Assembly: GCF_026126425.1 (NCBI RefSeq)
Contig: NZ_JAFMPW010000007.1
Span: 1-64,000, forward strand
Length of the DNA stretch: 64,000 nucleotides
Reading direction: 5' to 3'
From: Muriicola sp. Z0-33
GTDB taxonomy: Bacteria > Bacteroidota > Bacteroidia > Flavobacteriales > Flavobacteriaceae
This document shows positions 36,051-45,984 of the stretch, one piece after another; position 1 is the stretch's first letter, and each line of letters opens with the position of its first letter. Both the position numbers and the translations under genes were made by a program. A model generated the notes under the pieces. The model was given only the letters and a program-made list of their open reading frames with translations, was not told the DNA's origin and searched no databases.

Positions 36051-36058
36051 TATTTTTG
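36051..36058 (+). promoter_or_regulatory. -7 box of the DUF7033 gene
   Basis: TATTTTTG matches TAnnTTTG and ends 16 bases before the ATG at 36074, predicting a leader of about 10 bases. The nearest -33-like TTG is at 36034-36036 at spacing 14, shorter than usual. Confidence 0.4.
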
Positions 36059-36073
36059 GCATTCAAAAGTAAT

Positions 36074-37369
36074 ATGTTACTAATCTATACCCATCAGATA
36101 ACGTCGCGCTTCAGCTACACCATGAAGCACATCTTCACAAAAATGCTAGGTATAGATGTGTCTTTTTCTACTAAGGTGGAGGACTTTATTAAGCATTCCG
36201 GCCCTAAGATTACCTACACAAAACAACCTTTGCAAAACGAATTTTTTGTCCGGAGCAATGATCTCTTATTTGAGCAAGGGATTAATGATCTTCAGATAAA
36301 TATTGCCGATTGGGAAGGTGTCCCCTGCTTTTTTAAAACCGGGGAAAGAAGTAATCTGCCATTTGATATTTTTTCCGCTAGTTTTTATATGCTTAGCAGA
36401 TATGAAGAATACCTGCCACATGTAAAAGATATTCACGGTCGTTTTCCTCCCTCTGAAAGTATTGCCTACAAGCACAAATTTCTAAGGTTGCCCGTTGTGG
36501 ATATTTGGACATTTAAACTTTTGGAAAAACTCAAAGAGAAGTTCCCGGACCTCGAATATAATTTAAAAGCCTACAATTACTGTTCAGTGATAGATGTCAC
36601 TACCTCTCATTGCTATGCCTACCGGGGTTTTGTCCGGAGTTTTGCAGGTTTGATGTTAGATCTTGGGACTTTTAAGTTAAAAAGGGTCGCAAGGCGAATA
36701 AGAGTTTGGTTTAATCCAAAATTAGACCCGTTTAATAACTTTAGCTGGCTTATTGCGCTGCACAAGAAATTCAAGGTAAAAAGCATGTTCTTTTTCCAGT
36801 TTGCCGAATATTCCACTTATGATAAAAATGTTTCACCTAATAGCAATAGATTTAAATATCTGATAAAATCTGTAGCGGATTACAGTACGGTATCTTTGGC
36901 CGCCTCTTATAGTTCTTTCAGAGATAATGAATTGTTGAAGGAGGAAAAGATGCGACTGTCTTCAGTTATTAACAGACCGGTTACCAATTCCAGAATGCGC
37001 TATAACAGGGTAGATGTTCCGGAAACCTATCGAAATTTGGTAGAAGCTGAATTTACTAATGATTACACTATGGGATATACCCATGAGATTGGTTTTAGAG
37101 CAGGAACTTCTTATCCCTTCCGCCTGTATGATATCAATCTGGAGTTGCAGCAACCAATAAGAATTCACCCTTTTGCCTTTCATGATTATGCGATGGTCAA
37201 CTATAGAAAGGAAGAACAGATTTTTGGGGAATTAGATCAGCTGTATAACGAGGTCAAAAAGGTAAACGGGAGATTTATTTCTATTTTCTCTAACGAACTT
37301 TTGGGCGGGGAACAGAAAGTAGACTGGTTAAAATTTTATGCAAAGTTGATTCAAAAATATCATGTTTAG
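36074..37369 (+). CDS. Polysaccharide deacetylase-like protein (DUF7033 type)
   Basis: A 431-residue protein with an N-terminal DUF7033-type domain followed by a carbohydrate-esterase-4-like fold. Recognisable parts are FDIFSASFYMLSRYEEYLPH, the strand with YCSVIDVTTSHCYAYRGF in the place of the metal-binding Asp-x-Asp strand, and TMGYTHEIGFRAGTSYPF with the second metal/acid motif. The ATG at 36074 is preferred to an in-frame TTG 33 bases upstream, which lies inside the promoter. There is no signal peptide. It could act on a glycan intermediate, but activity is not shown. Confidence 0.75.
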   Translation: MLLIYTHQITSRFSYTMKHIFTKMLGIDVSFSTKVEDFIKHSGPKITYTKQPLQNEFFVRSNDLLFEQGINDLQINIADWEGVPCFFKTGERSNLPFDIFSASFYMLSRYEEYLPHVKDIHGRFPPSESIAYKHKFLRLPVVDIWTFKLLEKLKEKFPDLEYNLKAYNYCSVIDVTTSHCYAYRGFVRSFAGLMLDLGTFKLKRVARRIRVWFNPKLDPFNNFSWLIALHKKFKVKSMFFFQFAEYSTYDKNVSPNSNRFKYLIKSVADYSTVSLAASYSSFRDNELLKEEKMRLSSVINRPVTNSRMRYNRVDVPETYRNLVEAEFTNDYTMGYTHEIGFRAGTSYPFRLYDINLELQQPIRIHPFAFHDYAMVNYRKEEQIFGELDQLYNEVKKVNGRFISIFSNELLGGEQKVDWLKFYAKLIQKYHV

Positions 37370-38051
37370 TAAAGTCGTTACCGATGTTTTTTTCGACCTT
37401 GATCATACCCTGTGGGATTTTGATAAAAACTCCGCACTCACCTTCAGGAAGATACTTTATGAGCAAAGTATCTTTGTGGATATTGAGCAATTTTTGGCCA
37501 TTTACGTTCCTGTGAATTTGGCGTATTGGAAGCTTTACAGGGAAGAGAGAATTACCAAAAAAGAACTGCGATATCAAAGGCTAAAAACTACCTTTGATCA
37601 ACTGGAATTTCCAATTGAGGATGACAAAATAGATAATTTGTCGCATGACTATATTGCGCATCTTTCCAGTTTCAATCACTTGTTTCCCAATGCTATAGAT
37701 ATACTGGAGTATTTAAAACCAAAATACAAACTCCATGTAATTACCAACGGTTTTCAGGAAATACAGGAAAAGAAGATGAGAAATTCCGGGATACTAGATT
37801 ATTTTAGTCATGTGGTCAATTCGGAAATGGCAGGTGTTAAGAAACCCAATCCTCATATCTTTCAATTGGCCCTGAACAGGGCAGGGGCGCATCCGGAAAA
37901 TGCTATAATGGTAGGGGATAATTTGGAAGCTGATATCCTTGGAGCACAGGCTGTGGGGTTCCATACCCTGCATTTTAACGCACATAATGATCCACTTCAC
38001 GATTATTGTAAAATGATTCACGATTTAAGTGAAATAAAAATGTACTTATAG
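37362..38051 (+). CDS. yjjG: HAD hydrolase, YjjG-type nucleotidase
   Basis: A 229-residue HAD-superfamily phosphatase of the YjjG group, which hydrolyses non-canonical pyrimidine nucleotides. Motif I is FFDLDHTLWDFD near residues 8-19, motif II Thr in VITNGFQEIQ, Lys in GVKKPNPHIF, and motif IV GDNLEADILGA. It overlaps the preceding gene by eight bases. The name follows the best-known family member and the substrate is inferred. Confidence 0.83.
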   Translation: MFSKVVTDVFFDLDHTLWDFDKNSALTFRKILYEQSIFVDIEQFLAIYVPVNLAYWKLYREERITKKELRYQRLKTTFDQLEFPIEDDKIDNLSHDYIAHLSSFNHLFPNAIDILEYLKPKYKLHVITNGFQEIQEKKMRNSGILDYFSHVVNSEMAGVKKPNPHIFQLALNRAGAHPENAIMVGDNLEADILGAQAVGFHTLHFNAHNDPLHDYCKMIHDLSEIKMYL

Positions 38052-38136
38052 AGTTATATAGGAGATAGCATTATTGTTGAATACCATTGAAATGGTCACC
38101 AATCTGAACACAGCCATTTATAAAAGGTATAAACCA

Positions 38137-38688
38137 ATGAAAAATATCTCATTACATTCTTTTGTACTGTTTTTGTGCCTGGGACTAATTTGTTCCTGCA
38201 CCGAGAAACAGGATTTTGATCAATACGACGACATTAGCGTAACTCCTACCGTAGAGGGCAGTATCCTTTACGTAGAAACTCCCGAGAGGATAATCAATCA
38301 GATTGTAGGAATTAGCTTCTACTCCCAGATTTTCAATTTTGATGCATTTAGCGAAGATTTTATAGCAGAACGTGTGCTGGATGGGGTAGTGATTTACGAA
38401 GTAGAAAACACTACCAGTAAGCAGCTGAATATCTCTGTAGAATTTTTGGATGCTGCCGATAATGTCCTGGATATCGAAAGTTTTGCAATAGACCCTGCCC
38501 CTACCGCAGTGTTAAGGAGAGAAATCGCCTATGGCGGTACCACAGGACGTAGTATTGATATTATAAGAAATACATCAAGTATTCGGGTTAGTGCTGAAAA
38601 CCTAGGGGATAATACCAGTACATCAAGCCTTCCGGATCCTAAAATTGTTTTGCGTTCCAGCGCCAAATTCAGGATCCGTCTAAAATGA
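38137..38688 (+). CDS. Uncharacterised lipoprotein
   Basis: A 183-residue lipoprotein with lipobox LICSC (Cys21), otherwise a beta-rich, Asp/Glu-rich protein without a family I recognise. The ATG at 38137 (MKNISLHSF) starts the signal peptide. A TTG 63 bases upstream gives a longer frame without a sensible N-terminus. It overlaps the next gene by four bases (ATGA), so it is coupled to the DUF5723 barrel gene and likely works with it at the outer membrane. Confidence 0.65.
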   Translation: MKNISLHSFVLFLCLGLICSCTEKQDFDQYDDISVTPTVEGSILYVETPERIINQIVGISFYSQIFNFDAFSEDFIAERVLDGVVIYEVENTTSKQLNISVEFLDAADNVLDIESFAIDPAPTAVLRREIAYGGTTGRSIDIIRNTSSIRVSAENLGDNTSTSSLPDPKIVLRSSAKFRIRLK

Positions 38689-40139
38689 AAAACATCAAAA
38701 TTGTTTTATTAACCCTACTCATGGGATCTGCCAGCTTGTATGCACAGAACAAGCAGGTTTTGTACGATTTTACCGAAATACCACAGGCATTATTGTTAAA
38801 TCCGGGAATGCAAACAGATTATCAATGGTATGCAGGTCTTCCTGCACTTTCTGGGATATCTATACAGGCCGGCTCTAGTGGTTTAACGGTACATGATATT
38901 TTTGCCGATGATGGGGTCGACATCAATGAAAAGATCCGCCAGAAAGCCATTTTTGGCATGGGTATTACAGACGAATTAAGCGGTACCCACCAAATAGATT
39001 TACTTAATGGGGGGTTTAGAGGAAAAAAAAGGCCATCAGATTTTTACTCATTTGGAATTTATCATGAGGGAGATGCTATTGGGTATTGGTTCAAAGACCT
39101 GGCTATTCTGGCTTACCAGGGAAATGCCGATCAGCTTGGAAGAGAATTTGATTTGAGTCATTTAAAGACCAGGGGCGAAATCTTGAATGTCTTTCACTTT
39201 GGTGTCAACCGACAAATGAACAATAAACTTACCCTTGGGGCAAGAGCGAAAATATATTCGGGCATCATCGATTTTAATTCTACCAGTAACGATGGGCATT
39301 TTGTAACCAATGTAGGACAGAATAATTTACTGGCCAATACTATAGTTGCCGATATGCAACTTAGAACTTCCGGAATTGACGCATTCAGAGCAGCTCTGGA
39401 TGACGATGCCGCCGATGAAGCCACAGAGATTCGTAAACTGGTAACAAAGAGAGGTTTTTTAGGAGGAGATCTTGGACTGGGATTAGATCTTGGATTTAGC
39501 TACAATCTTAATGAGCAAACCGTTATAACAGCCAGTCTTTTAGATCTCGGATTTATCTACCATAGCGGGGCTACCAGAAACTTTACCCTTAATGGAAGTG
39601 CTACCGTTGAAGGAGTTGAAATTATTTTGCCCGATGCACTTTCTGATCCCAATGCTGATTTTTGGCAGGAATTAGTAGATGAAATAGAAGCCCTGGTGCC
39701 GTTTGAAGAAAATAATAATGCCTATATCACTTTCAGGCCCACTAAATTGCATTCTTCTATCCGCTATAACTTTGGGGAACCAAAGCAATCGGGAGCACCT
39801 TGCGATTGCGACTATAGAACTACAGGACAGAAAACCAGTGCTATTAAATATGCAAATAGCCTGGGCGGACAATTATATGCTATCAACAGACCACGAGGGC
39901 CGCAGATGGCGTTAACCGCATTTTATCTTAGAAGGTTTGGTAGGGCAATGGCACTTAAAACCACCTATACCATAGACAAGTTTTCAAGGACTAATATTGG
40001 TCTGGGTTTAAATCTACAGGCAGGCCCTGTAAATTTCTACTTAATAGCGGATAATTTATTGGCCTACCAGAACATAGCCAATGCTCATTATGCATCTTTT
40101 CAAATAGGATTAAATATCATATCTTGGGGCAAGAACTGA
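38685..40139 (+). CDS. DUF5723-type outer-membrane beta-barrel protein
   Basis: A 484-residue exported protein with a signal peptide ending after SLYAQ (residue 21). It has a beta-barrel pattern of alternating hydrophobic strands and a C-terminal strand. The N-terminal LLLNPGM and the overall layout resemble the DUF5723 family of FadL/PorV-like barrels seen in flavobacteria. A cysteine pair in APCDCDYR lies in an extracellular-looking loop near residue 369. The function is unknown. It is the middle gene of a three-gene set. Confidence 0.72.
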   Translation: MKNIKIVLLTLLMGSASLYAQNKQVLYDFTEIPQALLLNPGMQTDYQWYAGLPALSGISIQAGSSGLTVHDIFADDGVDINEKIRQKAIFGMGITDELSGTHQIDLLNGGFRGKKRPSDFYSFGIYHEGDAIGYWFKDLAILAYQGNADQLGREFDLSHLKTRGEILNVFHFGVNRQMNNKLTLGARAKIYSGIIDFNSTSNDGHFVTNVGQNNLLANTIVADMQLRTSGIDAFRAALDDDAADEATEIRKLVTKRGFLGGDLGLGLDLGFSYNLNEQTVITASLLDLGFIYHSGATRNFTLNGSATVEGVEIILPDALSDPNADFWQELVDEIEALVPFEENNNAYITFRPTKLHSSIRYNFGEPKQSGAPCDCDYRTTGQKTSAIKYANSLGGQLYAINRPRGPQMALTAFYLRRFGRAMALKTTYTIDKFSRTNIGLGLNLQAGPVNFYLIADNLLAYQNIANAHYASFQIGLNIISWGKN

Positions 40140-40152
40140 TATTTGATTATCC

Positions 40153-41082
40153 ATGAAAAAATTAATTTTTACGATTTTACTTTTCGGTATTTGTTTTGGC
40201 AGTGTACAGGCACAGCTTAATGACTACAAATACATTATCGTCCCGAAGAAATTCGATGCATTTAAAAGAGAGAATCAGCACCTTACAAGCACCCTGGTTA
40301 AACACTTGTTTACAGAAAAAGGATATAATGCCATTTATTCTGGAGCTTTGCCCGAAGAATTAAACAACGACAGGTGTTTAGCGCTTACCGCCCAAATAAA
40401 GGATGAATCTTCCATGTTTATGACCAAAGCGTCCATAGTGCTTATAAACTGTCAGTCTCAAGAAATATATACCACTCAACAAGGAACCAGTAAGGAGAAG
40501 GAATATAAAATGTCTTATGGAGAAGCCATTCGGAATGCTTTCAAGTCTTTTGATGAGATTTCTTACTCCTACACCCCGGCTACCACAGAAAGCGCACCAA
40601 AGCCGATTACTGTGAGTTTTAAAGAAGATGTAAAACAGTTGCCTGAGGATAAAGCGGAAAATGAGATAAAAGAGGAAGTTGCTGAAAAAGCAATAGTAGC
40701 AGAGAAGGTTGTGGAAAACAAAACTCCTTCCGAAGCAGTTGTTCGTCAGGAAGCAACTCCAGAACGGCAAAGTTATGAGAATCTGGAACCCAAACCTTCA
40801 GATAAAAAGAAAGCCGCCGCTGCTGTAACCCCTGTGGCAGCCACCAAGAAAACCCCTGAAACAAAAGATATATGGTATGCTCAGGAAATACCTAATGGGT
40901 TTCAGCTGGTAGATAGCTCTCCAAAAGTGAGGCTCAAAATGTATTCCACTTCTATGCCTAATGTTTATTTGTCGGAAAATGAAAAAGGGAACGGTTTGGT
41001 GTACCAAAAAGATGGGCAGTGGATTTTGGAATACTATGACGGAGCTGTTTTGAAAACGGAAAAACTGAATATCAAGTTTTAA
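40153..41082 (+). CDS. Uncharacterised exported protein
   Basis: A 309-residue protein with signal peptide ending after VQAQ near residue 21. Its first part (about 22-130) looks like a small globular domain. Then comes a Lys/Glu/Ala-rich, repetitive, disordered linker (about 145-230) and a C-terminal part of mixed strands ending [11 protein letters not shown] do not recognise a family. It lies 13 bases after the DUF5723 gene, so it belongs to the same envelope set. It converges on rarA with a four-base overlap. Confidence 0.6.
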   Translation: MKKLIFTILLFGICFGSVQAQLNDYKYIIVPKKFDAFKRENQHLTSTLVKHLFTEKGYNAIYSGALPEELNNDRCLALTAQIKDESSMFMTKASIVLINCQSQEIYTTQQGTSKEKEYKMSYGEAIRNAFKSFDEISYSYTPATTESAPKPITVSFKEDVKQLPEDKAENEIKEEVAEKAIVAEKVVENKTPSEAVVRQEATPERQSYENLEPKPSDKKKAAAAVTPVAATKKTPETKDIWYAQEIPNGFQLVDSSPKVRLKMYSTSMPNVYLSENEKGNGLVYQKDGQWILEYYDGAVLKTEKLNIKF

Positions 41083-42356
41083 AATTCGTATTTATCCTTC
41101 CATCGGTTTTTCAGGAACTCTTTTATAGCATTTTCACGGGTGTTATTAGCCGGGGTATACAATGTGGTGCCTTTAATAGCCTCAGGCATAAATTCTTCGT
41201 CCGCAAAGTTATTTTCAAAATCGTGCGCATACTTGTAGTCCTTACCATATCCCAGGTCTTTCATCAGTTTAGTAGGGGCATTTCTGAGGGCCAGGGGTAC
41301 AGGCAAATCACCAGTTTCACTTACTAAATGCTGTGCTTTTTTAATTGCTGCATAACTGGCATTGCTTTTTGGTGAAGTGGCCAGATAAACTGTGCACTGG
41401 CTAAGTAATATCCTGGCCTCCGGATAACCGATTGTGGTAACGGCCTGGAAAGTAGAATTGGCAATTACCAGGGCGGTAGGATTAGCTAATCCGATGTCTT
41501 CCGAAGCAGATATCAAAAGCCTTCTGGCAATGAATTTTACATCTTCGCCTCCTTCAATCATTCTGGCAAGCCAGTATACTGCTCCATTAGGATCACTACC
41601 GCGAATAGACTTTATAAAAGCTGAAATAATATCATAGTGTTGTTCCCCGGTTTTATCGTATAAGACCGTATTCTTCTGAACCTTGGACATCACCATATCG
41701 TCTGTGATCACTATCGGATCATTTTCTTCAGAGGTAACGACCAGTTCAAAGATGTTCAGCAACTTTCTGCCATCACCTCCTGAAAGTCGGAGTAATGCCT
41801 CGGTTTCCTTTAATTCTATTTTACGTGATTGTATTAATTTATCACTTTTCATGGCCCTTTCCAGCAGTGCTTCCAGATCTGCTTTGCCAAATGAATTGAG
41901 GATATAAACCTGGCAGCGCGAAAGAAGTGCAGGGATAACTTCAAAGCTCGGATTCTCTGTTGTGGCACCAATCAGCGTTATCCAACCCTTTTCAACTGCC
42001 CCTAGCAGCGAATCTTGTTGCGATTTACTAAACCTGTGAATTTCATCAATAAATAATATGGGATTCTTTGAAGTAAAGAGACCCCCGCTTTGTTTAGCTT
42101 TCTCAATAACTTCCCGTATATCTTTTACCCCGCTATTAATAGCACTCAGGGTATAAAAGGGCCTTTCACTTTCGTTTGCGATAATTTGTGCCAGGGTGGT
42201 TTTACCGGTTCCCGGAGGGCCCCAAAGGATTAAAGATGGGATAAGACCTTTTTTGATTTGAGTGGTCAACGCCCCCTCTTCTCCTACTAAATGAGCTTGA
42301 CTCACATAGTCTTCCAAGGTTTTAGGGCGTACCCTTTCGGCGAGCGGTTCATTCAT
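41079..42356 (-). CDS. rarA: Replication-associated recombination protein A
   Basis: RarA (MgsA) is an AAA+ ATPase related to the clamp loader that acts at stalled replication forks. The 425-residue protein has Walker [10 protein letters not shown] near residues 45-53, Walker [10 protein letters not shown], sensor residues in [10 protein letters not shown], and the C-terminal lid and tetramer domains ([29 protein letters not shown]). Length and layout match the family. It is divergent from the rhomboid gene. Confidence 0.95.
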   Translation of the reverse strand: MNEPLAERVRPKTLEDYVSQAHLVGEEGALTTQIKKGLIPSLILWGPPGTGKTTLAQIIANESERPFYTLSAINSGVKDIREVIEKAKQSGGLFTSKNPILFIDEIHRFSKSQQDSLLGAVEKGWITLIGATTENPSFEVIPALLSRCQVYILNSFGKADLEALLERAMKSDKLIQSRKIELKETEALLRLSGGDGRKLLNIFELVVTSEENDPIVITDDMVMSKVQKNTVLYDKTGEQHYDIISAFIKSIRGSDPNGAVYWLARMIEGGEDVKFIARRLLISASEDIGLANPTALVIANSTFQAVTTIGYPEARILLSQCTVYLATSPKSNASYAAIKKAQHLVSETGDLPVPLALRNAPTKLMKDLGYGKDYKYAHDFENNFADEEFMPEAIKGTTLYTPANNTRENAIKEFLKNRWKDKYEF

Positions 42357-42514
42357 ATTGCAAAAGTAGAATAAAGTTGCTAAGGTTTCCCTTTTAGAAA
42401 GAAATTAGAGGCCTATTTAGCTGATTACAAAGAAGAATTAGATGACAATTTATCAGGTTTTTAAATTCTGGCCGTTTTATTGAAGTGATAAATAGCTATT
42501 AGTTAAATTGAGTT

Positions 42515-43255
42515 ATGTCTGAAGATAACTACTTTAGGTTTTCAAATTCTGTCCTGCTTGCCCCTATGTTGGCGGTTTTGGCTATTTGGACGGTTTTTTG
42601 GGTAGAAGTTCGTTTCCAGATTAATCTGAATCAATTGGGGATATATCCAAGAACACTATCCGGTTTAAAAGGAATTGTCTTAAGTCCGTTTCTTCACGGG
42701 TCTATAGATCATTTATACAATAATACTATACCTGTTGCTGTATTGACCTCTGCATTATTTTACTTCTACCGGGGTATCTCCTTAAGAGTGCTGTTATTTG
42801 GCCTTCTGATTTCGGGACTGCTGACATGGCTCATAGGGCGCCCCTCATATCATATTGGTGCCAGTGGAATAATTTACGTCTTGGCCAGCTTTATTTTCTT
42901 TAAAGGAATCTTTACAAAATATTACCGCCTGGTAGCATTATCGCTAGGGGTGGTCTTTATATATGGAAGTATGCTGTGGTATATGTTTCCTATAAAAGAC
43001 GGTATTTCATGGGAAGGACATTTATCTGGTTTTATTGCCGGTCTGGCATTGGCCATTTTGTTAAAGGCCAGAATACCTGAAGTTCGAAAATTCGACTGGG
43101 AAAAAGAAGATTATAACGAAGAAGAGGATGAATTTCTACAGCATTTTGACGAGAAAGGCAATTTCATTGAAAACAAGCAAGATGCATCTGAGAATGAACC
43201 CCCGACATTAAACATTACCTACCACTACAAAGAAAAACCTGGGAATTCGGACTAA
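42515..43255 (+). CDS. Rhomboid family intramembrane serine protease
   Basis: A 246-residue membrane protein with about six transmembrane segments. The catalytic pair is Ser117 in HIGASGI and His169 in WEGHLSGF. The first loop has LNQLGIYPRTLSGLKGI and the conserved FLHGSIDHLYNN. An acidic, disordered tail of about 50 residues follows the last segment. The target is unknown; rhomboids cleave helices of other membrane proteins. It converges on rlmB. Confidence 0.9.
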   Translation: MSEDNYFRFSNSVLLAPMLAVLAIWTVFWVEVRFQINLNQLGIYPRTLSGLKGIVLSPFLHGSIDHLYNNTIPVAVLTSALFYFYRGISLRVLLFGLLISGLLTWLIGRPSYHIGASGIIYVLASFIFFKGIFTKYYRLVALSLGVVFIYGSMLWYMFPIKDGISWEGHLSGFIAGLALAILLKARIPEVRKFDWEKEDYNEEEDEFLQHFDEKGNFIENKQDASENEPPTLNITYHYKEKPGNSD

Positions 43256-43274
43256 GACCTGGTTGTTATATTTT

Positions 43275-44009
43275 TTACTGCCTCTGTCTTACCGCCTCGT
43301 AGAGAAAAACACCACAGGCTACAGATACATTCAAGGATCCAATTTCACCTAGCATAGGAAGTTTAGCTGCATAATCTGCCGCTTTTACAATGGAAGGGGA
43401 AATTCCAGTATCCTCAGCTCCCATAACAATGGCCAGAGGGCCTGTTAAGGGAATATCGTAGATCGACTTATTTGTTTTTTCAGTGGCGGCTACTACTGAA
43501 ATCCCTGAAGCCTGTAAAAAATAAACAGCATCTTTTAGATGATCAACTTTTGCAATGGGTATTTTAAAAACTGCCCCGGCTGAGGTCTTAATGGTATCTG
43601 CTGTTACAGGTGCAGATCCTCTTTTTTGGATGATAATCCCGTCTACTCCGGTGCATTCTGCACTTCTGATTATGGCACCAAAATTTCTTACATCAGACAA
43701 TTGATCCAAAAGAAGGAAGAAGGGAGCCTTCTTATCTGCTGTAATATTTTCTACCAATCCTTCAAGATCATGAAATCTAATAGGGGATATAGAAGCAACT
43801 ACCCCTTGATGGTTGTTCTTGCATAGCCGGTTTAATTTTTCCGGAGGAACATAAGAAAAGCTTATTCCCTGCTTCCGCATTAGAAATTCCAGTTCCTTTG
43901 ATAAATCTCCACGCAATCCTTTTTGGACAAATACCTTATCTATAGGTTCATCTGCATTGATGGCTTCCATTACTGCCCTGATACCGTAAATCTGAGTTGC
44001 TTTTGTCAT
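43275..44009 (-). CDS. rlmB: 23S rRNA (guanosine-2'-O)-methyltransferase
   Basis: A 244-residue SpoU-family methyltransferase, most like RlmB, which methylates guanosine 2251 of 23S rRNA. It has the N-terminal L30e-like substrate domain (IYGIRAVMEAI) and the trefoil-knot SAM site, with DVRNFGAIIRSAE, VMGAEDTGIS and GSLNVSVACGVFLYE. The assignment to RlmB over other SpoU members is by length and overall form. Confidence 0.92.
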   Translation of the reverse strand: MTKATQIYGIRAVMEAINADEPIDKVFVQKGLRGDLSKELEFLMRKQGISFSYVPPEKLNRLCKNNHQGVVASISPIRFHDLEGLVENITADKKAPFFLLLDQLSDVRNFGAIIRSAECTGVDGIIIQKRGSAPVTADTIKTSAGAVFKIPIAKVDHLKDAVYFLQASGISVVAATEKTNKSIYDIPLTGPLAIVMGAEDTGISPSIVKAADYAAKLPMLGEIGSLNVSVACGVFLYEAVRQRQ

Positions 44010-44092
44010 CGCCCAAAAATACAGCTATCTAATTAGTTTTATTAAGGATAATTAACATTTATTTAATATTTTTATCGATCTGGTAATAGGCT

Positions 44093-45967
44093 ATGAGACA
44101 GATAATCCTGATACTACTTTTAACCCTGGGACAACTGGGGCAAGCACAAATTGGCTTTGAGGAAAGTGCATTTTCCATGGGCGTAAACTCCTCATACGGA
44201 TTTAGCTATTTAGGTGGTGGGGTTTCCTTTTGGGATTTTGATAATGACGGTCTGGATGATATTACATATGCCACAACCGAGGGTGAAGAAACTCATTTTT
44301 ATAGAAATAATGGAGTAAAGTATGACCGTGTAGACCTGGGTATCAATGACACCTTCGAAACTAAACAGGTACTATGGGTAGATTATGATAATGACGGGGA
44401 CTATGATTTTTTTGCTACAAGTATAACCGGGCTGAACAAATTATACGAGAATAATGGAAACATGATTTTTAAGGATATTACCATGTCTTCCGGATTGTAC
44501 CAGGAAAATTTGTATACCTATGGTGCGGCATTTGGAGATATTGATAATGACGGCGATCTCGATGCCTTTCTCAGCCACCGCGATGTACTCACAAAAAACC
44601 AACGAAATTACCTCTATCTCAATACAGATGGCTTCTTTACCGATATTACGGAAAGCGCCGGACTTTACCTGGGAAATGACCTTTCATTTTGCGCTTCATT
44701 TTTTGATTATGACAATGACGGCGATCAGGACATATATGTTTCAAACGACAAATACACCAAGTCTAATAAATTATATAAGAACAACGGGGATCTAACCTTT
44801 GAGGATGTCTCAGCTGCCAGTGGTACCGGAGTAATCATAGATGCCATGTCTACCACCATTAGTGATTATAATGCAGATGGATGGTTAGATATTTATGTTA
44901 CTAATACCTCGGAGGGAAATTATCATTTCCGCAATAATGGAGATGGTACCTTTACTAATGTAGCAGAAGAATTAGGAACTGCTTTTTATAGTGTTGGATG
45001 GGGGGCTGTTTATCTGGATGCAGACAATGATGCGGATCTTGATCTTTATGTGAGCGGAATGCCTACAGGATCAGATGGAAGATTGTCGGCTGCTTTCTAT
45101 GAGAACTCTAATGGGCTGTTTAATATCCGGTCTAATATTGGTATGGATGGAGATACCCGCAGAAGTTTTGCAAATGCCATAGGGGATGCGGATAATGATG
45201 GTGATGCGGATATTATTGTAATGAATGATTCTGAAGATAATTTCCTTTGGAAGAATGTCTCATCCAATAATAACAACTGGTTAAAAATAAGGCTTGAAGG
45301 TACCCAGAGCAATAAAGCGGGTATAGGAAGTAAGATAGAAATGTTCGCAAATGGCCAGTTGCAGTATCGATATACCCTATGCGGGGAGGGTTATCTGGGA
45401 CAGAATTCGGGCTATGAGTTTTTTGGCTTGAAGCAGGCACCTAAGGCAGACTATATTAAAGTAACCTGGTTAAGTGGCGTAGTAGATATGATTGAAGAGG
45501 TAGCGGCCAACAAGAACTACAGTATTTTAGAAGGTAGTGGGGAAGCTGTAGAAATGGTAATCGATGGCGCCAGCCCTCCTGAAGAACCCGAAGAGGACCC
45601 TGAGGAGGAAACTTCCGAGGAGACATCAGAAGAAGAAACTCCGGACCAAACGGAAGAAAATACAGAAGACCCTCCTGCCGGGGAAGAAGAAAGTGAACAA
45701 ATAGAGGAAGAAGTTCAAAAATGTCAGGGGAAGGCGATATTACTTTTTCCAAACCCGTCCAGAGATGGTAATTTTCGGATGTGCCGTCAGCAAGATAATG
45801 GCACCCTTAAAGCAGAGGTATTTGATCTTCAGGGAAGAAAAGTAATGTCCCAGACAGTTGATGATAAAGCACCGGACCTAAATCTCCATCAATTAACAAG
45901 TGGGGTGTATTTAGTGCGCTTAACAGACAATAAAAGCACCACTACAAGTAAGTTGATAAGACGCTAA
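44093..45967 (+). CDS. FG-GAP/ASPIC-UnbV repeat protein with type IX sorting domain
   Basis: A surface or secreted protein of 624 residues. After the signal peptide (to about residue 19) come seven FG-GAP-like repeats with calcium-binding loops such as DFDNDGLDD, DYDNDGDYD, DIDNDGDLD, DYNADGWLD and DADNDGDAD. An ASPIC/UnbV domain lies near 400-490. An acidic Glu/Pro/Thr linker runs about 495-540. The C-terminal 80 residues from about 546 (LLFPNPSRDGNF to the end KLIRR) are a type A sorting domain, so it is exported by the type IX system that PorV serves. Binding partner unknown. Confidence 0.85.
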   Translation: MRQIILILLLTLGQLGQAQIGFEESAFSMGVNSSYGFSYLGGGVSFWDFDNDGLDDITYATTEGEETHFYRNNGVKYDRVDLGINDTFETKQVLWVDYDNDGDYDFFATSITGLNKLYENNGNMIFKDITMSSGLYQENLYTYGAAFGDIDNDGDLDAFLSHRDVLTKNQRNYLYLNTDGFFTDITESAGLYLGNDLSFCASFFDYDNDGDQDIYVSNDKYTKSNKLYKNNGDLTFEDVSAASGTGVIIDAMSTTISDYNADGWLDIYVTNTSEGNYHFRNNGDGTFTNVAEELGTAFYSVGWGAVYLDADNDADLDLYVSGMPTGSDGRLSAAFYENSNGLFNIRSNIGMDGDTRRSFANAIGDADNDGDADIIVMNDSEDNFLWKNVSSNNNNWLKIRLEGTQSNKAGIGSKIEMFANGQLQYRYTLCGEGYLGQNSGYEFFGLKQAPKADYIKVTWLSGVVDMIEEVAANKNYSILEGSGEAVEMVIDGASPPEEPEEDPEEETSEETSEEETPDQTEENTEDPPAGEEESEQIEEEVQKCQGKAILLFPNPSRDGNFRMCRQQDNGTLKAEVFDLQGRKVMSQTVDDKAPDLNLHQLTSGVYLVRLTDNKSTTTSKLIRR

Positions 45968-45984
45968 TACATGAATTCCTGTAA

